Positions 12,501-22,168 of a stretch of DNA of 64,000 bases are shown in pieces. Position 1 is the first letter of the stretch. Every line of letters starts with the position of its first letter. Source of the DNA: Ignavibacteriales bacterium. Lineage in GTDB: Bacteria > Bacteroidota > Ignavibacteria > Ignavibacteriales > Ignavibacteriaceae. The stretch is taken from NCBI GenBank assembly GCA_016707285.1, contig JADJIA010000001.1, positions 62,001 to 126,000 on the forward strand. Direction: 5' to 3'. Under the pieces are notes generated by a model. The model searched no databases, was not told the origin of the DNA, and saw only the letters and a program-made list of their open reading frames with translations. The translations under genes and the position numbers were made by a program.

Positions 12501-13430
12501 ATTAAGCTTGTCTCCGATGGTACCACTAACATTTATCTGAACCTGCTGTTTAAAATCAGGCTCATTTCTTGTGTTTCCAAGTCTTGATGCAGTTATTCCC
12601 TCCGTTGATTCGTTTCGCCAGGCTGCTCTGATGTCAACTGCTCCGCCGATCCTCAAACTGATAACAGGAGGACCAAAATACTGAGAACCCCAACACTTGG
12701 TAGTGGAATCTCAAAATCTGTAATGTCTTTTAACAGATCAGAAAGTTCTTTTTGATTCTTTTAATTCATACTTGTAACCAAGTTCCTGCCAGATGGAAAC
12801 ATCTCGATTATCAAGCGCCATCTGGAGATATTGGTCGAATGTCAATCTAAGAGTATATCGAATGGGGTATTTCCAATATATTCCTTTTATGTTAACAAAT
12901 CCACCGGCAGAATCAATTTCAATTACTCTTTGTAATTAGTGGGAGTGGCATAAAATGCAGATCGTTTAACATTATTAAATGTGGTATATGGCACATCTTC
13001 TCTGACCACTTAAAATGTTCGAGGCGTGCAGTTGAATCCAGCGCAAGGGAATCGATCTTTACAGTGTCTTTTGCGAGTAGTGAATCGGTGGCTATCGAGT
13101 CTTTTATACCAGGGTATCAAAAGTTAAAAGGGAGTCCCTTTTGTCGATAGTATCAGCAGGTGCAAAATCGAGTTTGATCACCGGTAATTTTTGAGGAGAA
13201 ACCGGCATTTTATCCCTGTTCCTGCTTTTCTCCACTTCTTTATTTTCAGGGAGACTGACGGATTTTGGACAGATTGTCCAGAAATTCAGGGATGTATAAC
13301 GATTTAAATACAGGAATCTCTTCTTCCAGAACAAAGCCTGTGAGAACAGAGGCGATTAATCCCGTAATAGAGTAGAATAAAAGGAGTTTAGAGCACCTTC
13401 CGATAGCAGACGCAACTCGTTTAATGGCTG
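6568..13430 (-). CDS. sprA: SprA-type giant outer-membrane protein (T9SS translocon; many frameshifts)
   Basis: SprA is the very large outer-membrane barrel that forms the translocon pore of the type IX secretion system in Bacteroidetes. The most diagnostic stretch is at 11937-12656, with GNTRNEPDFKQQVQINVSG, then IGDKLNINADWNT and FEYENQLKIKYTGYED in order. Further recognisable pieces are at 11122-12006, 10475-10792, 9956-10351, 9446-9880, 8903-9262, 8035-8508, 7622-7855 and 7123-7491. All lie on the same strand in the expected order, giving about 2,280 codons, which is the family size. The C-terminus ends ...GLDIKISIQ at 6568. The N-terminus, near 13,400-13,430, has a hydrophobic segment (KLLLFYSITGLIASVLTGF) that fits a signal sequence. 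No clear ATG was found, so the start is approximate. At least ten frame changes are needed. Confidence 0.85.
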
Positions 13431-13546
13431 GAAAATCCGTATGTTGTGAAAAAATGGTAGAAATGTCTATTCGAACTCTAAAAATGTTGTATCAAACAGG
13501 TAAAACTAATAAAAACGCTTAATCAGTTAATGTAATAATTTATGAA

Positions 13547-14248
13547 CTATCTGAAAATTGTTGATGAAATATCCATATTATCTGTCTTCTCAAAGATAAC
13601 ATCAATAGCATCCACTCCATCAGAAACCAGGGCAGTCAGTTTATTCCCGTTGGAGGCACCTGTATCGATATAATATGCTTTTTGTTTTTTATAAAACTTA
13701 AAATTTGGAACAGGTGTATGCCCCACAACCTGAATCTTGCCGATGTCCAAAAGTTCCGTTCTGTTCCACAAAAGGCCTTTTTCATTGTCAAGATTATCAG
13801 TTGCAACTTTTGCCATCATATCCAGATCAACTTTTTTATCATACTTTAGTAAATTAAGCCAATGCCTGCCAAAACCGGCATGCGAGATAAAGTAGTCATC
13901 AAGATCATAAAAAAGTGGTAATTTCGAAACAAAATCGAGGTGTCTCACTAAAATAACAGGATTTTGTTCATAATCATAAATCGTTTTTGAGGAATTGTTG
14001 TAAATCCACAATTGAGCAGGAATACTCTCCCTCTCAGTAAAATAAGAGATAAACATCCGGTCATGATTTCCCATGACCGGACGAATTCCATTTTCAATAA
14101 CATACTCCACTGCCTCCGGAGAATAATTGCCCCGGTCAACCAGATCACCGGTTGCATAAAAGTCGATTTCACCATAAATCTCTTTTACCCTTTGTGCAGC
14201 TTTAAGAGTATAAAAACAGCCGTGAATGTCACCGAAAACAGCGAACAT
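13547..14248 (-). CDS. Calcineurin-like metallophosphatase (bacterial Ser/Thr phosphatase type)
   Basis: This is a 233-residue metallophosphoesterase. The binuclear metal-site motifs appear in order: GDIHG (about residues 6-10), GDLVDRG (about 34-40), GNHD (about 60-63), and VVGHTP with a downstream IDTGAS near 175-200. This arrangement matches the ApaH/PrpA group, which contains diadenosine tetraphosphatases and protein phosphatases. Which activity applies cannot be read from the sequence. There is no signal peptide, so it is cytoplasmic. Only 3 bases separate its start from the stop of the CoA-hydrolase gene upstream on the same strand, so they are likely co-transcribed. Confidence 0.88.
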   Translation of the reverse strand: MFAVFGDIHGCFYTLKAAQRVKEIYGEIDFYATGDLVDRGNYSPEAVEYVIENGIRPVMGNHDRMFISYFTERESIPAQLWIYNNSSKTIYDYEQNPVILVRHLDFVSKLPLFYDLDDYFISHAGFGRHWLNLLKYDKKVDLDMMAKVATDNLDNEKGLLWNRTELLDIGKIQVVGHTPVPNFKFYKKQKAYYIDTGASNGNKLTALVSDGVDAIDVIFEKTDNMDISSTIFR

Positions 14249-14251
14249 AAA

Positions 14252-15600
14252 TCAAATATATTTCATTGATTTAGCGTAAGCCTCCAATTCATCCCTGAAC
14301 TTTGGATGAGCTATATTAATCAGAGACTTCACTCTCTCTCGAATTGTTCTTCCCCAAAGTTGGGCAATTCCGTATTCAGTTACCACATAATGAACATCGG
14401 CTTTATTGGTTGTTACTCCGGCTCCCGGCTTCAAAATAGTGGTAATCTTAGAGATAGTGTCATTTTTTGCCGTGGAAGCGAGTGCAATGATTGGCTTCCC
14501 GCCTTCTGAACGGGCCGCACCACGAATAAAATCAACCTGTCCTCCAAATCCGCTGTATAATTTTGGACCTATGGAATCTGAACAAACCTGACCGGTAATA
14601 TCAACTTCCATTGCAGCATTAATCGCAACCATTTTTTTATTTTGAGCAATAATAAACGGATCGTTTACATACTCCTGACGGTGAAACTCAATCAACGGAT
14701 TGTTGTCGATGAAATCATATAAAGCCCGGGTTCCCAAAACAAATCCCGCGATTATCTTTCCGTCATGAATACCTTTTCGGCTGTTGGTTACAATTCCTCT
14801 TTCAACGAGATCAATTATCCCGTCACTAAAAGTTTCAGAGTGAACTCCAAGATCGCGTTTGTCACCAAGATATCGTAACACATTATCAGGGATTACCCCA
14901 ATACCGAGTTGAAGAGTTGAGCCATCTTCAATCAAACTCGCGATATTTTCACCGATTCTTCTGTATGTCTCTGCCATCTCGGGAGTTACTTCCCTGCTTC
15001 CCTGTGCAAGTTCAAGTATCTCTTCATCAACTTCAACTATATAATCGATTTTGTTGATATGAATAAAACTGTCGCCAAGAGCTCTTGGCATTTTGGGATT
15101 TATCTGCGCAATCACTACATCAGCGAGTTCAGCCGCAGTTTTAATTAAACCAACTTCAACGCCATAACTGCAAAATCCATGCTCATCAGGGGCGAAAGGT
15201 GAACCATCGCAACATTTATATGTAAGTGACCCTGTTTTACCAGAGCGGAAACTCATGCAGATAAATAGGAGCAAAGTCTGCTCTTCCTTCTGCAACCGCA
15301 ACTCTCGCTTCCCCACCCATGAAGTAGGATCTGTGATTAAAATGACCCCTCCATTCCCGGACGAAGATATGGCAATTTCCCAACCGAAAGGCAATGAATC
15401 AGTTGTACATTTTGAAGTTCTTCTTTTCTCGCAACCATCGCCTCTATCAGAGTCATTGGGAACGCAGTATTTGCATGTACAAATATATTATCATTTGATT
15501 TCACGACACGAACAGCCTGCTCCGCCGTCACTAACTTCTTTTTGTAGTTAGTTAATACACTTGAAGATAAATTGGTTCCAAGTTTTATTTCATCAGTCAT
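14252..15600 (-). CDS. Acetyl-CoA hydrolase / CoA-transferase family protein (frameshifted)
   Basis: This belongs to the acetyl-CoA hydrolase/transferase family (succinyl-CoA:acetate or 4-hydroxybutyrate CoA-transferase type). The N-terminal part is at 15337-15600; the rest is in another frame at 14252-15394. Between about 15,200 and 15,400 the expected text (SYFMGGEARVAVAEGRADF, then PIYLHEFPLW) appears in a third frame, so two nearby indels are implied. The catalytic glutamate, which forms the CoA thioester, is in GVHSETFSDG. The glycine-rich CoA-binding loop QLGIGVIPDNV and the C-terminal TEYGIAQLWG are present. The length of about 449 residues is normal. It probably transfers CoA between acetate and a C4 acid, which would connect to the methylmalonyl/succinyl-CoA genes at the window start, but this is inference. 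Confidence 0.87.
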
Positions 15601-15662
15601 TTGAATTACCTAATTTTTCGAAAAAATATGAATTCTTCTGAATTCTACATTAAATGCCTCAG

Positions 15663-16718
15663 CTACTGCTTCGTTTGAACAAAAGCCATTCCTTTTGTTA
15701 GTCCGATATCATTCATCAAGGCAGCGTTCACCCCTTTATCCGCAACGGACAGAATGTATGGCAATGCAGCGTTTGTTAAACCAAAACTTGCGGTTCTGGC
15801 AACTAAAGCAGTAATATTTGGCACACAATAGTGGATTACATTATGCATTACATATGTTGGACTCGACAAACTTGTTGGTCTGCTCGTCTCAATACATCCC
15901 CCTTGATCGATTGAAACATCGATTATAACCGAACCCTTCTTCATGGTTTTAACCATATCTGCAGTTACCAGATTTGGGGTTTTTCTCCCTCTTATCATAA
16001 CTGCACCGATGATTACATCGGCAAATTTCACGCCTCTGGCTATGGTGTAAGGATTTGCGACCACAGTTTTGATCTGTTTGCTGAACATTTTTTCCAATCT
16101 GCGAAGTCGATGAATATCTTTATCAAGAACAATCACCTGGGCACCTCTTCCAATAGCGGATTGTGCTGCAACTGTTCCAACAACACCTGCACCCAAAATA
16201 ACAACAGCAGCAGGGGCAACTCCCGGAATTCCACCAAGAAGAACCCCTCTGGATATGTCATTGGTTGATTCCAACAGATTTTCAGCAGCCTGAACAGCGA
16301 GTTGACCTGCTATCTCACTCATCGAATGAAGCACCGGCAGTCCTTTTTCATCTTCGATAAGTTCAAATCCTATTGAAATAACTTTCTTCTCCATCATGGC
16401 AGAAATTATCTTTTTGCTAACCACTGCGAGATTAAGAAACGAAAAAATAATTTGATCTTCCTGTAAATAGGTAACTTCCTCATCAGAAACTCTACCAACT
16501 TTGGCGATAAGTTCTGATCTGGTAAACACTTCTTCAACACTATAAACAATTTTAGCTCCCACTTGTTTATATTGCTCATCAGTGAAATGACTTCCATCAC
16601 CTGCTCCTGATTGAAGATAAACTGTATGTCCATTTCGAACAAGTGCATCCACACCGGCAGGTGCCAGAGCTACTCTTTTCTCCTCAAATTTTACTTCTTT
16701 TGGTATTCCTATTCTCAT
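15663..16718 (-). CDS. Alanine dehydrogenase homologue lacking two catalytic residues
   Basis: This 351-residue protein aligns along its length with NAD-dependent alanine dehydrogenase. It has MRIGIPKEVK, the Arg of KRVALAP, the Rossmann loop VVILGAGVVGTVAA near residue 170, and DVSIDQGGC with the active-site Asp. Two residues known to be essential in the family are changed. The usual KVKEP is KVGRV, so the substrate Lys (Lys75 in M. tuberculosis Ald) is Gly. The usual FTFLHLA is FSFLNLA, so the catalytic His (His96) is Asn. The frame is intact on both sides of both changes. It may therefore not be a normal alanine dehydrogenase. It is somewhat shorter than the usual 370 residues. It lies 21 bases after the trans-sulfuration gene, in the same run. 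Confidence 0.8.
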   Translation of the reverse strand: MRIGIPKEVKFEEKRVALAPAGVDALVRNGHTVYLQSGAGDGSHFTDEQYKQVGAKIVYSVEEVFTRSELIAKVGRVSDEEVTYLQEDQIIFSFLNLAVVSKKIISAMMEKKVISIGFELIEDEKGLPVLHSMSEIAGQLAVQAAENLLESTNDISRGVLLGGIPGVAPAAVVILGAGVVGTVAAQSAIGRGAQVIVLDKDIHRLRRLEKMFSKQIKTVVANPYTIARGVKFADVIIGAVMIRGRKTPNLVTADMVKTMKKGSVIIDVSIDQGGCIETSRPTSLSSPTYVMHNVIHYCVPNITALVARTASFGLTNAALPYILSVADKGVNAALMNDIGLTKGMAFVQTKQ

Positions 16719-16739
16719 CGTGAATCCGGGCTTAAGTTT

Positions 16740-18058
16740 TTAAATTTGTTCCAAAGATCTGGAAAGGTCTTTTATTATGTCATCCGGGTTTTCGATCCCC
16801 ACTGCAAGCCTGATACCGCCGGGATGAATGCCATGTTCAAGCAATTCACCAGGAGGAATAACCGAGTGGGTCATTGTAGCCGGGTGTTCAATTAATGTTC
16901 TTGTATGCCCAAGGCTGACAGCAAGTGTGAGTGTATAGGCATTTTTAGCAGCAAAGTTCATTAATGAACGACCTTTTTCTTTTTGTTCTTCGAGTGATTC
17001 TCCTTTTACTCCAAAAAACAAAAGACTTCCAGGTGCAAAATTACCATTAAAATCTCTCATTTGTTTCTGGGCAAGTTCAAAATATTTATAACTTTTTAAC
17101 CCGGGATAGTTTACGAACTCAACTTTTGGATGAATGGCAAGAAATTCAGCTATTTTCATGGCATTAGCTGTCTGTCTGCTGATTCTTAAGTGTAGTGTGG
17201 GCAGTCCGTAAGTCAAAATTGTCCAGGCTGCTTTTGTGCCCAAAACAGCTCCAAAATCTTTTCTGTATAAAAGGAGAATATCCCGGAATTTTTTTGGACC
17301 GATAACCACTCCACCCATATCGGTTCCAAAACCACCAATCCCCTTTGTTAAAGAGTGTACTACAAAGTCAGCACCAAGTTCTATTGGCCGTTGACAAAAA
17401 GGAGTGGCAAAAGTGTTGTCAACTACAATATAAATCTTTTCAGAGGGTTCGCGTTTACTGTTCTCGATATCAACAAATTTCCTGATTTCACCAATATCGA
17501 TGAGGTCAAGATTTGGATTTCCGGGTGTCTCAAAATATATAACTCTGGTTTTGGAAGTAATTTTTTCATTCAATAGAGAATGTTTTGTCAAATCACATGA
17601 GACATAATTGATGTTTAATCTCGGATACCAGTTCTTAAAAAGAGAAAGAGTACAACCATAAAGTGTTCTGTGAGCAACTATCTCATCCCCTGCTTTTAGT
17701 AATACCCCGAGCACAGCAGAGATGGCACCCATTCCCGTTGTAAAGGTAACAGCCATTTCGCCTTTCTCGATATAGGAAAGGTTTTCCTCAAGAAGATCTT
17801 TGTTTGGTTCGCCAAGCCGGTCATAAATATAAATTGGATTGGCTTCCGATTGAAGGATATCGGTATTTGCAAATTCCATGAATCCTTCTGCACCTCTTTC
17901 AACCGAATCAAGTCTGAAAATGACTGATGATGAAAGTGGTGAGACCACATGATGGGAATAGTCCCATTTTGTGCTTATATTTTTCCATAAATCAAATGTG
18001 TTTCGGCTGAATACTGCTCTTCATCAAGCAGTCCGTGTTCTTTTTTTTCAGAGTCCAT
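16740..18058 (-). CDS. PLP-dependent trans-sulfuration enzyme (Cys/Met metabolism; N-terminal frameshift)
   Basis: This is a Cys/Met metabolism PLP enzyme (cystathionine gamma-synthase / methionine gamma-lyase / O-acetylhomoserine sulfhydrylase family). The main frame starts inside the fold at 17948. It includes FTTGMGAISAVL (phosphate-binding region), YFETPGNPNL, VVDNTFATP and the PLP lysine in HSLTKGIGGFG. The C-terminal SLGHTRTLIEHPATMTH is present. The true N-terminus is in another frame: ATG at 18056-18058 (MDSEKKEHGLLDEEQYSAET) preceded by a strong AGGAGG site about 5 bases away, with a one-base loss near 17,980 joining it to STKWDYSHHVVSPLSSS. The full length is about 439 residues. The substrate is not resolved by sequence. 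It heads the run toward ald and the CoA-hydrolase. Confidence 0.88.
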
Positions 18059-18137
18059 AAGACCTCCTTTAATACCAATAGTTATTATGTAAACTTAACA
18101 AAAACAGATGAGATATTAAAGTTTTTTATATTTGAAT

Positions 18138-18782
18138 ATGGCTGTATTTAAATTTTTTCTTCTCTTTTTTATTCATTTTTTGATTCTCCCGACATCTGCA
18201 TTTCCCCAGGGAAGCAGAACAGGGAAAGTTGTGGAAATTTTATCAGAATATATTGCCTCGCCCGAATTTGGATTGAACCGAATTAACTCCGGAGAACCGG
18301 CATCTGTGGACTCCATTTTTAGTGCAGCTCTGAGGTTTAGTGGTGGCGATATTTCACTTGCGCTTTCTGCTTGCACCTGGACATGCCTTACTGTCAAAAC
18401 AGCTACGGTGGTCACCCCGATTTTGGGTACAAAACTTGTAATCCCCTTCTTTTCGACAGACGACCTTACTTTTGCAGCAAAAAATAAAAATCTGCCAAGA
18501 TATTTTTTTGAGGATTCACCTGTGTCGTCGAGCGGAGACATAGATAAACTGGCTCATTTTTTTGGTTCGGCTTATCTGCAATACAACAGTTTTATTCCCG
18601 GAATCGTAGAACTTTTTGGCTATTTCATTGAAGTATTTGAAGAATCTTTTAAAGTGGATTCCAAATTTTCTGCGAGAGATATAATTGTTAATAAAATTGG
18701 GATTAAATTTGGAAATGAATTAAGAGAAAAACCGGAAGCCAAACCTTCTGACTTTCTAAAACAATACAAAATCGAAAAATAG
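18138..18782 (+). CDS. Small exported protein with DKLAHF motif, unknown function
   Basis: I do not recognise this 214-residue protein firmly. It has a clear N-terminal signal peptide (hydrophobic core FFLLFFIHFLIL, likely cleavage near SAFPQG) and no lipobox. Near residues 135-210 a pattern DKLAHFFGSAYLQYN ... EVFEESFKVDSKFSARDIIVNKIGIKFG recalls the YfiM/DUF2279-like or VanZ-like fold (conserved D-K-x-x-H-F, E-x-x-D and D-x-x-x-N-x-x-G). The resemblance is weak. The ATG at 18138 is preferred over a TTG two codons earlier. A TATATTTG sequence just upstream resembles the Bacteroidetes -7 promoter element. Only two bases separate its stop from the NtrC-type regulator, so the two are probably co-expressed. 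Confidence 0.6.
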   Translation: MAVFKFFLLFFIHFLILPTSAFPQGSRTGKVVEILSEYIASPEFGLNRINSGEPASVDSIFSAALRFSGGDISLALSACTWTCLTVKTATVVTPILGTKLVIPFFSTDDLTFAAKNKNLPRYFFEDSPVSSSGDIDKLAHFFGSAYLQYNSFIPGIVELFGYFIEVFEESFKVDSKFSARDIIVNKIGIKFGNELREKPEAKPSDFLKQYKIEK

Positions 18783-18784
18783 TT

Positions 18785-20140
18785 ATGCCAAGAATCCTGA
18801 TTGTAGATGATGAACCCGGAATAAGAGAAAGTATCACCATGATCCTCGACTATGAGGGTTATGAAACAGATTCTGCCGCCAACGGTGAAGAGGGTCTTCA
18901 ATTTGTAAAACAGGGCAAGTTTGACGCGGTTCTGCTTGATATCAATATGCCCGGTATTGATGGTTTTGAGACTCTAAAGCTTATCAAAGAAATTGACAAA
19001 AATCTTAATGTTGTTATCATCTCGGCTTATGGAAATATAGAAAATGCCATAAAGGCTACAAAACACGGCGCTTTCGATTTCCTTGAAAAACCGATTGACA
19101 GGGAAAAACTTCTTATTACAGTGAGAAATGCTTCGGAGCAGGCAATTCTCAAAAAAGAATTTGAAACTATAAAAAAGGAGATTGATACTCCCTCCCCTAT
19201 CCTTGGTGTATCTAAACAAATTATAAATATCCTTGAAATTGTTAATAAAGTGGCTGCAGCTGATGTAAGAGTTATGATTCTGGGAGAAAACGGGACTGGA
19301 AAAGAACTGGTTGCACGGGCAATCCATCAGAACTCACCTCGCGCTAACATGCCTTTTGTTGAGGTCAATTGTGCGGCAATTCCTAATGAATTGATCGAAT
19401 CAGAACTTTTTGGCCATGAAAAGGGATCGTTTACAGGTGCAGTTAATCAAAGGTATGGAAAGTTTGAACAGGCTGATAAAGGTACCCTCTTCCTCGACGA
19501 AATTGGTGATATGAGTCTTCAAGCCCAGGCAAAAGTTCTCCGTGCTATCGAGGATGGTAAAATTGAAAGAGTTGGCGGCGCAAAAAAAATACCTGTTGAT
19601 GTAAGAATTGTTGCCGCAACAAATAGAGATCTGCAGGAAATGATTTCAAAAGGTGAATTCAGAGAGGATCTTTTTCACAGATTAAATGTGATACCGATTA
19701 TTGTGCCCCCGCTGAGAGATAGAATCGAAGATATTCCGGTGCTTGTTGCACATTTTGCAAAAGAGATAGCCACAAGACATAAAAAGCCGGTCCCCGTTTT
19801 TGCAGAGGATGCACTTAATCTCTTAAAGAAGTTAAAATGGACGGGTAATGTGAGAGAACTTCGAAATATCATTGAGAGAATAATTATTCTCGCCAACTCC
19901 CCTGTCATAAAACTTGATAATATCGATTTTCTTCTCCCAATGGAGAAGGTTTCAATAGATGATCTCATAACTGAGAGCAGTTCTTTTCAGGATTTTAAAG
20001 ATAAAGCCGAAAAGGCTTATATACTTCGTCAATTGGAATTGACAGGTTGGAATATTAGTAAAACTGCGGAAGACCTCGATATTCAACGAAGTCATCTTTA
20101 CAGTAAACTTAAAAAATATGGCATCGAAAAAGGAGACTGA
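18785..20140 (+). CDS. Sigma-54-dependent response regulator, NtrC family
   Basis: This is a 451-residue transcription activator with three domains. The receiver is at 1-120, with acidic pocket VDDE and phospho-acceptor Asp in LLDINMPG near residue 53. The AAA+ domain spans about 140-370: Walker A GENGTGKE, the sigma-54 contact loop GSFTGA (Ser in place of the commoner Ala), Walker B GTLFLDEIGD and the R-finger region VRELRNIIERI. A Fis-type helix-turn-helix lies at about 410-450 (NISKTAEDLDIQRSHLYSKLKKYGI). It activates sigma-54 promoters when phosphorylated. No partner histidine kinase is next to it; the nearest kinase genes are at 27.5 and 31.9 kb. It overlaps nothing and is followed closely by a HIT protein. 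Confidence 0.95.
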   Translation: MPRILIVDDEPGIRESITMILDYEGYETDSAANGEEGLQFVKQGKFDAVLLDINMPGIDGFETLKLIKEIDKNLNVVIISAYGNIENAIKATKHGAFDFLEKPIDREKLLITVRNASEQAILKKEFETIKKEIDTPSPILGVSKQIINILEIVNKVAAADVRVMILGENGTGKELVARAIHQNSPRANMPFVEVNCAAIPNELIESELFGHEKGSFTGAVNQRYGKFEQADKGTLFLDEIGDMSLQAQAKVLRAIEDGKIERVGGAKKIPVDVRIVAATNRDLQEMISKGEFREDLFHRLNVIPIIVPPLRDRIEDIPVLVAHFAKEIATRHKKPVPVFAEDALNLLKKLKWTGNVRELRNIIERIIILANSPVIKLDNIDFLLPMEKVSIDDLITESSSFQDFKDKAEKAYILRQLELTGWNISKTAEDLDIQRSHLYSKLKKYGIEKGD

Positions 20141-20141
20141 T

Positions 20142-20489
20142 ATGGCTGATACAATATTTACAAAAATTATCAATAAAGAGATTCCGGCTTCAATAGTTTA
20201 TGAGACAGATACAGTTCTGGCATTTAAGGATATTAATCCAAAAGCCCCTGTTCATATACTGATAATTCCAAAACTGAATATTGACAGGATTCAGAACTTT
20301 GACACAATTAATCACCCTGATCTATTGGCACATCTCGTGGAAGCAGCTCAAAAAATTGCTACGGATTTTAATCTTGCTGAATCCGGTTACAGACTTGTGA
20401 TCAATAATGGTGACAATGGCGGACAGGAAGTAAACCACCTGCACATTCACCTGTTGGGAGGACGGAAAATGACATGGCCCCCGGGTTGA
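20142..20489 (+). CDS. HIT-family (HINT-like) nucleotide hydrolase
   Basis: This is a 115-residue histidine-triad protein of the HINT branch, which hydrolyses AMP-linked phosphoramidates. The catalytic triad is HLHIHLLGG close to the C-terminus, followed by GRKMTWPPG, the standard HINT ending. FTKIINKEIPAS and the PKAPVHILIIPK strand are also typical. The start ATG at 20142 is set by an AGGAG ribosome-binding site at 20131-20135 that lies inside the end of the upstream regulator gene. It is probably the last gene of the 18138-20489 run and ends 26 bases before the stop of the convergent aminopeptidase. Confidence 0.93.
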   Translation: MADTIFTKIINKEIPASIVYETDTVLAFKDINPKAPVHILIIPKLNIDRIQNFDTINHPDLLAHLVEAAQKIATDFNLAESGYRLVINNGDNGGQEVNHLHIHLLGGRKMTWPPG

Positions 20490-20515
20490 TATCGTCAAAC
20501 AGCAACCAAAAACTT

Positions 20516-22168
20516 TTATTTAACTTCTTTTAATACGATTTTATTTTCCGGATCAAAAATTACAGATTTAACATTCGGTTTCACCTCAAAATTGAATTTT
20601 TCGCCATTTTTTGAGTTAAAACATTTAAATATCTCTGAAGTGCCATCCTTGTAAACAACTTTTAATTCAACTGTTGATTGATAATAGAGTCGGTCACTCT
20701 CTTTTTGTGTAAAGGTGTAAACAAGGTAATCTTTGCCATCCTCCTCAATAAAATCGTAGCTGTTTTTGTAAACGGGATGACCCGGATGTTTAATCCACTG
20801 ATCAAAAAACCAGTTATATTTCTTCCCCGTGATCTCATTTGTCAGATTAACAAGATCGTTTGTTGAGGCATTTGCAAATTTAAATTCTGAATTTGTGGTA
20901 AATTGTTTAAGAATTTTAAAGAAATTTTCATCTCCTGTTTCCTCCCGCAACATATAGACAACGCAAGCTGCCTTCTTGTAAACAAGCGCAGAATTATAAA
21001 GTATCCCACCGGGCGGCGTGTTATACTCCCATGATTCTTCAAATATTGCCTCTTTTGGTTCCATAGTAAAATAATAGGATGCAAATTCTTCAACAACCTC
21101 GCGATATGCTTTTTTACCATCAGGAGCCCAAACCTCAACCCAATATGCTTCCATAAATTCGGCAAAGCCCTCATTTAGCCACAAATCACTCCAGGTTGAG
21201 GGAGTGATGAGATCACCAAACCACTGGTGAGCAAATTCATGCACAACCAGCAGCTCATACCAGCAACCGGAACACAAGGTAATAAAAGACTGATTCTCCA
21301 TGCCACCGTATGGAAAATCAGGGGTCAGAGTTGCAAATGCTATCTTTTCAAATGGATATTCTCCAAATCTGGATTCAAAAAAATCCAACATGTAGGGAAT
21401 CACCTGTCCAATGTATGTTACGGCATCGTAACTCTCGCCATTTCGCCAGTAAAGTTCAACCGGAATCGTTCTCCCGGTAAGTTTTGAAACGGTATTAAAA
21501 TTTTCAATTCTGTATTCATTGGAGGCGGAAAAAACCATTAAATAGGTAGCCATTGGAATATTACTTTTCCAATGGAAAACTTTACCACCCAGAGAATCAT
21601 ATTCACCCTCAAGCAACCCTACAGCCCCAACCTTCACATCCAAAGGAACCAATAATTTTAACGAAAAAACAGCTTTATCTATTGGATGATCTTTGCTGAT
21701 GAACCAGTCCCGCGCTTCAACAGGTGAGTTATTTGTGAAAACTGATCCCTTGGAAACATAAAATGCTTCATCTTTCGAACCGTTATGGGAATAATATATG
21801 CCCGCAGTCAAGGTATCACCGGTTTTTACTTCACCCGGTATCTTCAGATAAACTCTGTCACCGATTTGTGCAACCAGGTCTAATTGTCCTTCTACTTTGT
21901 TTATTTTTAATGACTTTGAGGACGCATGAAGCCAGATTTTACCGGAATCAGGCAGAGAAACAATTATCAAAGTAATCTTTTCATAGCCATTAAAACTGCG
22001 CGATTCAGCAGATTTAAAATTGTTTAATAAATTTATCTCCAATTGATATTCCAGAACATCTATACAAGTATCATACTGTTTAATTTTTTGATACTCACCT
22101 TGCGCAAAAATAGAAACAACAGGAATTTGTGATAAAATTAAAACTGCGACAAAGAGGAATCTTTTCAA
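20516..22168 (-). CDS. Secreted M1-family zinc aminopeptidase
   Basis: This is a 550-residue metallopeptidase with a signal peptide (FLFVAVLILSQIPVVSIFA), so it is exported. It is an M1 (gluzincin) peptidase: exopeptidase motif GGMENQ near residue 285, zinc motif HEFAHQWFGD near 308 and the third zinc ligand in NEGFAEF about 19 residues later. An N-terminal beta domain precedes the catalytic domain. The long C-terminal helical domain of larger M1 enzymes is missing, as in other short bacterial forms. It removes N-terminal amino acids from peptides. Its ATG overlaps the purM stop (ATGA at 22165-22168), so it is translated from the purM message. Confidence 0.93.
   Translation of the reverse strand: MKRFLFVAVLILSQIPVVSIFAQGEYQKIKQYDTCIDVLEYQLEINLLNNFKSAESRSFNGYEKITLIIVSLPDSGKIWLHASSKSLKINKVEGQLDLVAQIGDRVYLKIPGEVKTGDTLTAGIYYSHNGSKDEAFYVSKGSVFTNNSPVEARDWFISKDHPIDKAVFSLKLLVPLDVKVGAVGLLEGEYDSLGGKVFHWKSNIPMATYLMVFSASNEYRIENFNTVSKLTGRTIPVELYWRNGESYDAVTYIGQVIPYMLDFFESRFGEYPFEKIAFATLTPDFPYGGMENQSFITLCSGCWYELLVVHEFAHQWFGDLITPSTWSDLWLNEGFAEFMEAYWVEVWAPDGKKAYREVVEEFASYYFTMEPKEAIFEESWEYNTPPGGILYNSALVYKKAACVVYMLREETGDENFFKILKQFTTNSEFKFANASTNDLVNLTNEITGKKYNWFFDQWIKHPGHPVYKNSYDFIEEDGKDYLVYTFTQKESDRLYYQSTVELKVVYKDGTSEIFKCFNSKNGEKFNFEVKPNVKSVIFDPENKIVLKEVK

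Noticed and set aside
16740..17948. The trans-sulfuration gene starting at 17948.
   Set aside because: The family needs about 35 more residues at the N-terminus; they are encoded upstream in another frame with an AGGAGG site, so the start at 18058 is better.
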